Origin: Gadus chalcogrammus
Lineage: Eukaryota > Chordata > Actinopteri > Gadiformes > Gadidae
Reading direction: 5' to 3'
Assembly (NCBI RefSeq): GCF_026213295.1
Contig: NC_079415.1
Coordinates: 27,460,845 to 27,524,844, forward strand
Length of the DNA: 64,000 nt
Below are positions 54,486-64,000 of the stretch, piece by piece. A model generated the notes under the pieces. The model was not told the origin of the DNA. It saw only the letters and a program-made list of their open reading frames with translations, and searched no databases. The position numbers and the translations under genes were made by a program. How positions within the stretch are numbered: position 1 is the first letter of the stretch; every line of letters starts with the position of its first letter.

Positions 54486-55690
54486 TCTGCGTTAGGGTTA
54501 GGGTTAGCCTAACCCTAGTCTGGCTGAACGGAAGTGGACAGCGTCTATTGCCTAGCGTCGGATTTGGCCGCGACTCCTCCCCTTCCGGTTGCTCCCCCTC
54601 AAACTCAGAAACTAGGCAGTATGGCGAGTTTTGAAGAGGACTTTGACGGCGCTGTAAAGTTGGCATGTTTGGCTCTTTCCGTCGAAAATTGCAAAGAACT
54701 GCAAAAGATTTGCTTACAGCATTTGCTGAGGAAGAAAGATGTTCTATTTTGCATGGACACCGCTGCTGCTTCCCGGGCTTAGCCCCGCCCTAGACGATTG
54801 TGATTGGTTTAAAGAAATAAAAACAGGCCCGCCCAGTTTCCCCACGGATAGATGGCTCGAGGTAGCGTGGCTCCAGACCATTCTACTTGAAGTATTTTGG
54901 TCTGGCTTTGCGAGACTAGCCTAACCCTAACCCTAACGCAGACAGGGGGCTGAAGCGTTTAATCCCATGAATGGTAGTTAGGGTTAGCCTAACCCTAACC
55001 CTAACGCAGACAAGGGCTAACCCTAACCCTAACTACCATTCATGGGATTAAACGCTTTAGCCCCCTGTCTGCGTTAGGGTTAGCCTAACCCTAACGCAGA
55101 CAGGGGGCTAAGCGTTAATCCATGAATGGTAGTTAGGGTTAGGGTTAGCCCCTGTCTGCGTTTAGGGTTAGGCTAACCCTAACCCTAACTACCATTCATG
55201 GGATTAAACGCTTCCTTCAGCCTTTTGTCTGCGTTAGGGTTAGGGTTAGGCTAGTCTCGCAAAGCCAGACCCAAAATACTCAAGTAGAATGGTCTGGAGC
55301 CACGATACCTCGAGCCATCTATCCGTGGGGAAACTGGGCGGGCCTGTTTTTATTTCTTTAAAACCAATCACAATCGTCTAGGGCGGGGCTAAGCCCGGGA
55401 AGCAGCAGCGGTGTCCATGCAAAATAGAACATTCTTCTTCCTCAGCAAATGCTGTAAGCAAATCTTTTGCAGTTCTTTGCAATTTCGACGGAAAGAGCCA
55501 AACATCGCCAACTTTACAGCGCGTCAAAGTCCTCTTCAAAACTCGCCATACTTGCCCTAGTTTCTGAGTTTGAGGGGGAGCAACCGGAAGAGGAGGGAGT
55601 CGCGGCCAAATCCGACGCTAGGCAATAGACGCTGTCCACTCCGTTCAGCCAGACTAGGGTTAGGCTAACCCTAACCCTAACGCAGTACTA
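54486..55690. repeat. Telomere-like CCCTAA/TTAGGG blocks in nested inverted repeats (palindrome centre)
   Basis: Short runs of two to three CCCTAA or TTAGGG units alternate with a roughly 55-bp block (GCAGACAGGGGGCTGAAGCG, TTTAATCCCATGAATGGTAG) that occurs about five times in alternating orientation between 54937 and 55235. The two outer halves are copies of each other with a centre near 55086. Confidence 0.88.
54516..54918 (+). mobile_element. TAGTCT...AGACTA element with a helicase-like ORF remnant
   Basis: Ends TAGTCTGG and CGAGACTA. GCCTAACCC flanks both sides, a possible 9-bp target duplication within telomere-like repeats. A 54-codon frame from 54621 reads MASFEEDFDGAVKLACLALS, then ENCKELQKICLQHLLRKKDV and a stop. 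The last stretch resembles the region just before Walker A of RecQ-like helicases, but the P-loop is missing. A stray copy of the right end lies at 25225. Identity of the protein is a weak inference. Confidence 0.45.
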
Positions 55691-55956
55691 AGAGGCTGAA
55701 GGAAGCGTTTAATCCCATGAGTGGCTGTTCCTGAGGGTTTCTGGGTCCTTCCGGTTGGAACGTTGCTATAGTAGGCTACTTGATACAAGGTGACAACTGA
55801 ACAGACATTCAGCTGCAAATACTTATTGACTTGACTTGCAACTTAAAAACAGTACTATTTAAAACAATGCATTTATATTTCGGACTGGGGCAATACATTT
55901 GAAAAAGTGGCACACACCCTCTTTAAAGAATAGCAAAGGTATGTAAGTAGGAGTAC

Positions 55957-57611
55957 CTGGAGAGCATGCCCAGCGGTGTAAACGTTGAGCGAGAGCCCAT
56001 TCAGCATGGCCAGGGGCCATCCCAGGGGCCTCCCTCTCGATCACCTCCCTGGTAGCCTAGGGAAACATTAAGATAAATAAACACAGCCAACAAGCTATTT
56101 ATCATCGAATAGGCTCACAAATTTCCGTTACATTTCTGAGACAGAATAATGTGCACATTTATCAGCCAAAATGACAACCAGAGAGATACAGAGACAGAGA
56201 CAGAGACAGAGACAGAGAGAGAGTGTGTGTTGTGTGTGTGTACCTCTGGAGTGACATCTCGCGGTTGCAAAACCAGTCCCTCCAGTAGTGAGGATGAGAT
56301 TTAGCTCCTGCTCGTCGCACCAGTCCAAAAGAATGTCCTACACAAATTTAAACAGTGAAGGATCTGAACAATATCCCAAGTGAACAAAACCTTTATCGAA
56401 TATAAAAAAAGTACAAAGTAAAAAGTGCAGCAAAAATCACCTGAACCTTCCGATAGGCTATCAGGTGATGTTAAATATTTGCATAGCAATAAGGTTACAA
56501 ACTCAATCAACGTGTCCATAATCACACATGACACAGCTGTCCCACAGTGCTTCAGGGTCGCCTGGCCAGTTATTGAGTAATAATGGTTCATATTCTAAAG
56601 TGCCGTCTTTGAAAACTATGCTTACTGGTTGGAGCAAATTTGAAAACATGCTGTAAACGTACTGTAACTCATGCTAATGCTGCTGCTTCATGCATCATTA
56701 TGAATCTCTTTGACGTGCAACCTCAACACTGTGTATTTTATCTGTAGGCCTGATTTTTTTTTAAATACTGCAGTTGCAATACTATGTTATTAACAGTGGG
56801 TTGTACTGTTCAGTACTTAAAAATACATTCAAAAAAAGACACTGGCACGGCTCACAAAATATATATCGTAAATATATTCAGTGTTTCCCCTAGAATTTTT
56901 TTTTAGGCCCGGTGGTAAGAGCTGATAGTGTGATTTGTTATAAATATTTCACGGGATGCTAGAGTATTTGTTGGTACTTTGTTGGCTGGGGGGGGGGGGG
57001 GAGAGCGATTGTTGTACAGGGGGGGGGGGGGGGGGTAAGAGCTATTGTTGACGGGGGGGGGGGGGGGAGAACAATTTGTTGACGGGGGGGGGGAAAAAAT
57101 CAATGATAAAAAAATTTTTTATCATGGCCATAGTCTCGTCAATGTGTGGGAAACACTGAACAGTGTTTTTATAAAAACAAAGTTGATTTAATGTAACTAA
57201 TTTCATGTACAGGAGCATAACGCACCAATACATATTGAGATAGCTTGGTGGTGAGCTTGGATGGTTATGATATTATGGCTAATAATAATAATAAAAAAAA
57301 AACTTAAAAAAAAATATATATATATATTTTTTTTTCTCTTTTTCATTTTTTTGGCCGGGTTTGTTGGCCTGGCGGGGGCGCTCGTTGGCCTGGCGGGCCG
57401 CCAGGCCTGAACAATGGTAGGGGAAACACTGATATACATATTTGAATAGAAAAGTACATTTTGGACCCCTGTCCAGCCATAACACCTCTATAACCTACCC
57501 GTTACCGTAAACTATACAGCCTACCACTTTTGGTGTGTTTTGCTCAAGTACTCACCTTAATCTCATCATCTCATCGGAACAACCTTTTAGGCCGCAATAA
57601 CTCCTCCTAAC
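55957..57611 (-). pseudogene. gphn: Inverted, frameshifted copies of gphn exons 5, 4 and 3
   Basis: Exon 5 copy at 55957-56056 (100 nt against 95: four insertions). Exon 4 copy at 56244-56337 (94 against 93: one extra A after GGTTTTGCA). Exon 3 copy at 57556-57611 (56 against 58: two lost G, plus TAC to TAA giving a stop). Splice sites are retained. No copy could encode gephyrin. The pattern of only indels suggests sequencing error rather than decay. Confidence 0.93.
56879..57431. mobile_element. Inverted copies of the hAT pair
   Basis: 56879-57158 and 57161-57431 mirror the elements at 53016 and 52743. The poly-G tracts here differ in length from the left-arm poly-C tracts. Confidence 0.85.
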
Positions 57612-57794
57612 CTGTCGCAGTAGACAGAAGAAGATTTTGGTTTGACGGAATCATGTGCATTCCATGTCTCCATATTTTACAGGAGAAATTATGTCTTATC
57701 AGCAAGAGAACACTAGTACCCACGGAGGGGGGCTTCAGTATAACCCTCAGACCACGAGTCCCATTTTGCTGCTAAACTTCAGTATGAAACAAGC

Positions 57795-58170
57795 TAAATA
57801 TGTACTGGCATATCCAATACAAAACCCTACTCATCCACCTACAAAGCTCTCCACAACCTAGCCCCCAGTTACCTCTGCGACCTCCTCCAAGAATACACCT
57901 CCCTCCCGCTCCCACCGCACAACCTCTGCTGGACTACTATGTATCCCCACATCACGACTCTCATTACAATGGGGTGCCCGGTCATTCAGCTGTTCAGCAC
58001 CCAGGCTCTGGAACTCCCTCCCCGCACACATAAAGACACCAGACACCATTACAACCTTCAAGTCACAACTCAAAACGCACCTGTTCAAACTCGCACACAA
58101 CGTCTACTGATCACTGTCTTGATTGTTTGTTTTGTCTTGTATTTGTTTTATTTATTCATTTATCTATTTA
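57795..58170 (+). pseudogene. Inverted copy of the LINE C-terminal fragment
   Basis: Mirrors 52010-52375, but the single reading frame of the left arm is broken into at least three frames by single-base indels. Confidence 0.88.
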
Positions 58171-61100
58171 TTGGGTGTCAAAGCAACTATGTTGCGAGAC
58201 AACCTATGGGGTTTTTGTACGAATCCTATATTATTATGATCTTTGGGTGTCAGGCAACTATGTTTGCGAGACAACCTATTTGTTTTCGTACGAATTATTA
58301 TTATTTCTTATTATTATTATGATATTTACCTGACATGGGAGTCAATGGCAGCCCATAGATACCGCTTGGTGAAGGGAAATTTTGGCACACTGGTTGAGGA
58401 CCTGCCCCATTAGCCCATTGAGCGAATCTCAGGTCGCTAGCCCAACAGCTCTAGCGCCACCAACAGGTCAAAGTTGGACATACATTCATGTTCATAACTT
58501 TCCGACCTATTCGCCCAATATTCACAAACCAGGTATCATTTGAGTCCTGAACCAAGCCCAGTTCAACAAACACTATGACTTCATTGCTCCATGACGTATA
58601 TTTCCGCCATCTTGGTTTATGTCAAAAACCCTCAAAAGTCTACTTTCTATTAGGGCTGTCAAAATTGCCTCAAAAAGACCTTTCGAATGTTCGTTTGGAA
58701 AAAATCACGAATTCGAACTATTCGAATATCTGGTTGCCTATTTTACGCAGTTGCCGTCAATATGTCAATAATGCGACAAAACCATGGTTCAAATTAGTGG
58801 GATATATATATATCCTATATATAGGGCGGCGGCTTCCTGCTGGGCATTTCCTTACTTTAAAACGAGGGACATCGCGAACAGACGGAGGCTCATTCACAAA
58901 GCCGTTAGGCGCTTGTACCGCGGGAGTGTTTTTTCACATTCGAATATTATGAGGGACATCGCGAACAGACAGAGGCTCACTCACAAAGCAGATAGGCCTT
59001 TGTGTAACCGGAGCGTTGGCACTTAGATATTTATATGACAAGAATGACACAAGCGTGGAAGGGAAAATAGTCTCGTTACTTAGTACCTATCAGAAGTCAC
59101 CCAGTCACAGCGTGAGAGCTGGAATACCTATATCCAAGTACGGAAACCCCGAGGGGATAAAATACATTCGCTCTTCACAATACTAGTCTGTTACACTTGT
59201 ACCGCGGGAGTGTTTTTTCACCTTCGAATATTATGAGGGACATCGCGAACAGACAGAGGCTCATTCACAAAGCAGATAGAGGCGCTTGTACTGCGGAGTG
59301 TTTTTTTTCACATTCGAATATTAATTTTCACGTTCGAATTCGCGTTTTTGGATACATTTCGAACGAATATTTCGAACTTTGAAATATTCGTTGACAGCCC
59401 TACTTCTATCACAATCTTGTCCAATCATCTCGAAACTTGGCACACATGATCTTCTGGCCATGCCTGATACAAAACATCGGATAGGATTTGTCAAATTCAA
59501 AACCGTTTGCCCGCTACAGCCAATCAAATTGGCGGCATAGCCGCCAAAGCCGGATTGTAAGCCCATATCTCAGCAGCGCTTTGACATATCAAAACCAACC
59601 TAGGTATATAGGACCCATGACCCCATAAAGGTTACACTGAATGAATTTTAGTGACCTTTGACCTCTAGGGGCGCTGTTATTAATGTCGATGTGTTTTGAC
59701 TCCTCTCTTCTTCACATGAGTACATTTCAACACGTATTATTAATGCTCGGTTGAGTACTATCAGACCTCCCCGTATGGCTAGCACATTATTTCTTGCAGA
59801 AATATCCGCGGACAGCCAATGATATTCGACCGCGAAGCCGCCCAAAACCGAAACACGCCAATATCTCTGCCAGCCCTTTTGACATATCATAACCAAACTT
59901 GATATATAGACCCATAAACATCATCCTGGGGACACTCAATGAATTTGGTGACCATTGACCTCTAGAGGAGCGCTATAATTAATGAAGACGTGTTTTAACT
60001 CCCCTCTCTTCACATGAGTACATTTCAAGCTTATTTTCAATGTCGGATGATACTGTCGGACCTCCCCATGTCGCCTATGAATTATTTCTCATTGCACATC
60101 AGAACTTGGCCGCCATGTTGAAAGTTGTCAAAATCAGTTTTAAAATTTCCACAGGCCACAAATTATGTACAATCTTCATGAAACTTGGCAAATATGATCT
60201 TCAGACCAAGTTGAACAAATGCATTAAACAGGCTTTCTCAAATTCAAAACCGTTTGGCCGTGACAGCCACTCAAACCTTGACCGTTTGCTCATTAATGGG
60301 TAGACACTGCACTCGTGTGGCGCTCATTAATGGGTAGACACTGCACTCGTGTGGCGACAAGCTGGTACTTAATGTATATGCAACAATGACTATATTTACC
60401 ATTCCGCCCACTTAAAATATAAACTGCAATTCCCACTGGATCAGATGCTTCACGAACCACACCTCCAGAAGGGATGCTTTGTTTACATGGTGTCTCTTTT
60501 AGGGATAGTGTTCCGAATACCCCTATGTATTTGTGACATTTGTTCTGTCAGGCAGACTGCATTGCGCCCCTTACCTCTAGGTGGGGTCCTTTTTCCCATT
60601 TACTCATCCCACCGGCTGTCTGTATTGCCGATTTCTGAGGCGGTCGTCATGTAGCCCCCTGCCAAATGCGTCCATCCGGCAGAATTAGCCTACCGAGTCC
60701 CTGATTATGCTTGACACCCCACATTGCTGCTCGCAGCTATATTTATTGGGTGTCAAGCAACTATGTTGCGAGACAACCTATTGTTATTGTACGAATTCTT
60801 ATTATTGGGGTGTCAAGCAACTATGTTGCGAGACAACCTATTGTTATTGTACGAATTCTTATTGGGTGTCAAGCAACTATGTTCGAGACAACCTATGTTA
60901 TTGTACGAATTCTTATTATTATTGGGTGTCAAGCAACTATGTTGCGAGACAAACTATTGTTATTGTACGAATTTCCTTATTATTATTATTATTATTATGC
61001 TGCCATTGGAGTCAATGGCAGCCATAGAACCGCTTGGCGAAAAGTTGTGAAATTGGCACACTTGTTCAGGACTGCCCCATTAGCCCATTAAGCCAATCTA

Positions 61101-64000
61101 AGGTCGCTAGCCCAACAGCTCTAGCGCCACCAACAGGTCAAGTTGGGCATGCATTCATGTTCATAACTTTTGACCTATTTCGACCAATTTTCACAAAACC
61201 AGGTATCATTGGATTCCTTGAACCAAGCCCAGTTCAACAAACCCTATGACGTCATGCGCCATGACGTAAATGTCCGCCATCTTGGTTTATGTCAAAAACC
61301 TTCAAAATGCTACTCCTATCACAAATCTTGTCCAATCATCTTGAAACTTGGCACACATGCTCTTCTGGCCATCCTTGATGAAAACATCGAATAGATTTGT
61401 CAAATTCAAAACCGTTTGCCCGCTAAAGCAATCAAATTGGCGGCGAAGCCGCCAAACAGGAAGTGAGCCGATTTCTCAGCATCCCTTTGACCTATCATAA
61501 CCAGACCTTGGTATATAGACCCATGGCCCTCATAAAGGTGACACTGATTTATTTGGTGACCTTTGACCTGTAGGGGCTCGTGTTATTAATGTCCATGTGT
61601 TTTGACCTCTTTCTCTTCACATGAGTACATTTACAACTTATTTTCAATGTCTGGTGATACTATCAGACCTCCCCGTATAGCTTAGTATATTATAACTTGC
61701 ACAAATATCCGCGACAGCCAATGATATTCAACCGCGAAGCCGCCAAACTGGAAAAACGCCAATATCTCAGTATCCCTTGGACAAATCATAACCAAACTTG
61801 ATACATAGACCCATAACATCATTATGGGGACACTCAATGAATTTGGTGACCATTGACCTCTAGGGGGCGCTATAATTAATGAAGACGTGTTTTAACTCCT
61901 CTCTCTTCACGTGAGTACATTTCAAACTTATTATCAATGTTTAATGATACTGTCAGACTCCCCATATATCTTGTAAATTATTTTGTTGATATTGTTTTCC
62001 GAATACCCCTATGTATTTGTGACATTTGTTCTGTCAGGCAGACTGCATTGCCCCTTACCTCTATGGTGGGGTCCTTTTCCCATTTACTCATCCCCACCGG
62101 CTGTCCGGTATTGCCGATTTCCGAGGCGGTCGTCATGTAGCCCCCCTGGCCGATTGCGTCCATCCGGCAGAATAAGCCTACCGAGTCCGATTATGCTTGA
62201 CACCCACATTGCTGCTCGCAGCTATATTTATGTATTATTATTATGCTGCCATTGGAGTCAATGGTAGCCCATAGAACCGCTTGGCGAAAGTTGTGAAATT
62301 TGGCACACTGGTTCAAGACAGCCCCATTAGCCCATTAAGCCAATCTCAGGTCGCTAGCCCAACAGCTCTAGCGCCACCAACAGGTCAAAGTTGGGCATGC
62401 ATTCATGTTCATAACTTCGACCTATTCGACCAATATTCACAAACAGGTATCATTGGTATTCCTTGAAACCAAGCCTCAGTTCAACACACCTATGACGTCA
62501 TTGTGCCATGACGTATATTCCGCCATCTTGGTTTATGTCAAAAACCTTCAAAATGCTACTTCTATCACAAATCTTGTCCAAATCATCCGAATCTTGGCAC
62601 ACATATCTTCTGGCCCATGCTTGATAAAAACATCGAATAGCTTTGTCAAATTCAAAACCGTTTGTCCGCTAAAGCCAATCACAATTTAAACCGCCAAGTT
62701 GCCAAACCGGAAGTAAGCCCATATCTCAGAAGCCCTTTGACAATCATAACCAACCTTGGTAGAGGAGACCCATGACCGCATCACGGTGACACTGAATGAA
62801 TTTGGTGACCCTTGACCTCTAGGTGGCGCTGTTATTAATGTCGATGTGTTTTGACTCCTCTCTATCACATGAGTACATTTAAAACTTATTTTCAATGTCT
62901 GGTGATACTATCAGACCTCCCCATATAGCTCATATATTACGTCTTGCCGAAATATCCGCGACAGCCAATGATATTCGAGCGCGAATGCCGGAAAACCGGA
63001 AACACGCCAATATCTCTGCAGCCCTTTGACAATCATAACCAAACTTGATACATTGACCATAAAATAATCATGGGGACACTCAAAGAATTTGGTGACCATT
63101 GACCGCTAGGGGGCGCTATAATTAATGAAGACGTGTTTTAACTCCTCTCTCTCTCTCTTCACATGAGTACATTTCAAACTTATTTTCAATGTCTGCTGAT
63201 ACTGTCAGACCTACTCATATAGCTTATAAATTATTTCTCATTGCAACATCAGAACTTGGCCGCCATGTTGAAAGTTGTCAAAATCAGTTGTAAATTCCCA
63301 CAGGCCACAAATTATGTCCAATCTTCATGAAACTCTGCATATAGATCTTCAGACAAGCTGAACTAATGTGTTAAACAGCTTTCTCAAATTCAAACCGTTT
63401 GGCCGTGACAGGCAATCAAACTTGACGGCGCTCCTTAATGGGTAGACACTGCACTGTTGTGGCGATAAGCGGTACTTAATGTATAATGCAACAATGACTA
63501 TATTACCATTCCGCCCACTTAAAATATAAACTGCAATTCCCACTGGATCAGATGCTTCATGAACCACCTCCAGAAGGGATGCTTGTTACATGGGTCTCTT
63601 TTAGGGATATTGTTCCGAATACCCCTATGTATTTGTGACATTTGTTCTGTCAGGCAGACTGCATTGGCGCCCTTACCTCTAGGTGGGGTCCTTTTTCCCA
63701 TTTACTCATCCCACCGGCTGTCGGTATTGCCGAGTTCCGAGGCGGGTCGTCATGTAGCCCCCTTGGCCAATTGCGTCCATCCGGCAGAATTAGCCTACCG
63801 AGTCCGATTATGCTTGACAACCCACATTGCTGCTCGCAGCTATATTTATTGGGTGTCAAGCAACTATGTTGCGAGACAACCTATTTGTTATTGTACGAAT
63901 TCTTATTATTATTATTATGCTGCCATTGGAGTCAATGGCAGCCCATAGAACCGCTTGGCGAAAAGTTGTGAAATTTGGCACACTTGTTCAGGACAGCCCC
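58171..64000 (-). repeat. Inverted copy of the last array units
   Basis: Unit boundaries (read on the minus strand) at 60744, 62229 and 63847 mirror those at 49467, 47984 and 46368. The tandem 54-bp blocks reappear at about 60745-60975 with lost bases (TATGTTCGAGACA for TATGTTGCGAGACA). The window ends inside the arm, so its full length is unknown. Confidence 0.93.
58651..59402. mobile_element. Inverted copy of the hAT insertion
   Basis: Ends TAGGGCTGTCAAAA and TTGACAGCCCTA at 752 bp, against 746 bp in the left-arm copy. The target duplication is blurred by indels on one side (TTTCTAT in place of CTTCTATC). Confidence 0.9.

Larger units (their letters stand above)
55087..64000 (-). repeat. 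Right arm of a large inverted repeat (copy of 46.2-55.1 kb)
   Basis: Every feature of the left arm recurs in reverse order and orientation: helicase-like element, gphn exons 5-3, hAT pair, LINE end, hAT-bearing array unit and further units. Paired coordinates add to about 110,172 near the centre and 110,21x at the outer edge. The right arm carries frequent 1-2-base insertions and deletions absent from the left arm. Confidence 0.95.

Noticed and set aside
54486..55690. A genuine chromosome end (telomere)
   Set aside because: TTAGGG-type units occur only in runs of two or three, in both orientations, mixed with other sequence and inside a palindrome.
55957..57611. A second, divergent gephyrin gene in opposite orientation
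   Set aside because: Intron, transposon and array content are all mirrored. The differences are single-base indels, as expected of an unpolished copy.

Overview
The window looks like teleost fish nuclear DNA. It holds the 5' parts of two vertebrate genes with consensus GT-AG introns, embedded in fish-type repeats: L2/Rex1-like LINEs with (AAT)n tails, hAT and PIF/Harbinger-like MITEs, a tRNA-derived SINE and very long microsatellites. There is no bacterial or organellar gene content. The species cannot be named from the sequence.

Layout. 1-8.6 kb: repeat-rich DNA without a recognisable gene. 8.8-16.1 kb (+): first six coding exons of an ABCC4/MRP4-type ABC transporter (N-terminus and the first part of TMD1), with an apparently perfect (GTCT)421 array starting at the exon 2 splice donor. 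16.37-16.47 kb: an exactly 100-base N gap. No further ABCC4 exon is seen after it, so the gene is cut by the scaffold join. 16.5-28.5 kb: intergenic repeats, including a nearly intact LINE reverse transcriptase (minus strand), a PIF-like MITE with TAA target duplication, an unidentified 158-codon open frame ending in a poly(A)/AAT tail, minisatellites, a decayed LINE (plus strand) and a 61-nt near-perfect hairpin. 28.65-54.2 kb (+): gephyrin (gphn) exons 1-5, encoding most of the MogA-like G domain. Intron 2 carries a 16.5-kb head-to-tail array of about ten 1.3-2.0-kb noncoding units that I cannot assign to a named family. The units carry recurring CRE, DR1, YY1-like and CTCF-like motifs, and one contains a hAT insertion with an exact 8-bp target duplication.

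55.09 kb to the window end: an inverted, indel-ridden copy of 46.2-55.09 kb. The gphn exons are intact in the left arm; every exon in the right arm has 1-2 base indels. The centre is a stack of small inverted repeats made of telomere-like TTAGGG/CCCTAA blocks. The most economical reading is an unpolished fold-back assembly artefact rather than a biological inverted duplication.

The two genes have no evident functional link: ABCC4 is an organic-anion and cyclic-nucleotide exporter, and gephyrin is the inhibitory-synapse scaffold and molybdenum-cofactor enzyme. Their adjacency rests on a gap. The parts most worth checking are the intron-2 array, the microsatellite fused to a splice donor, and the palindrome.
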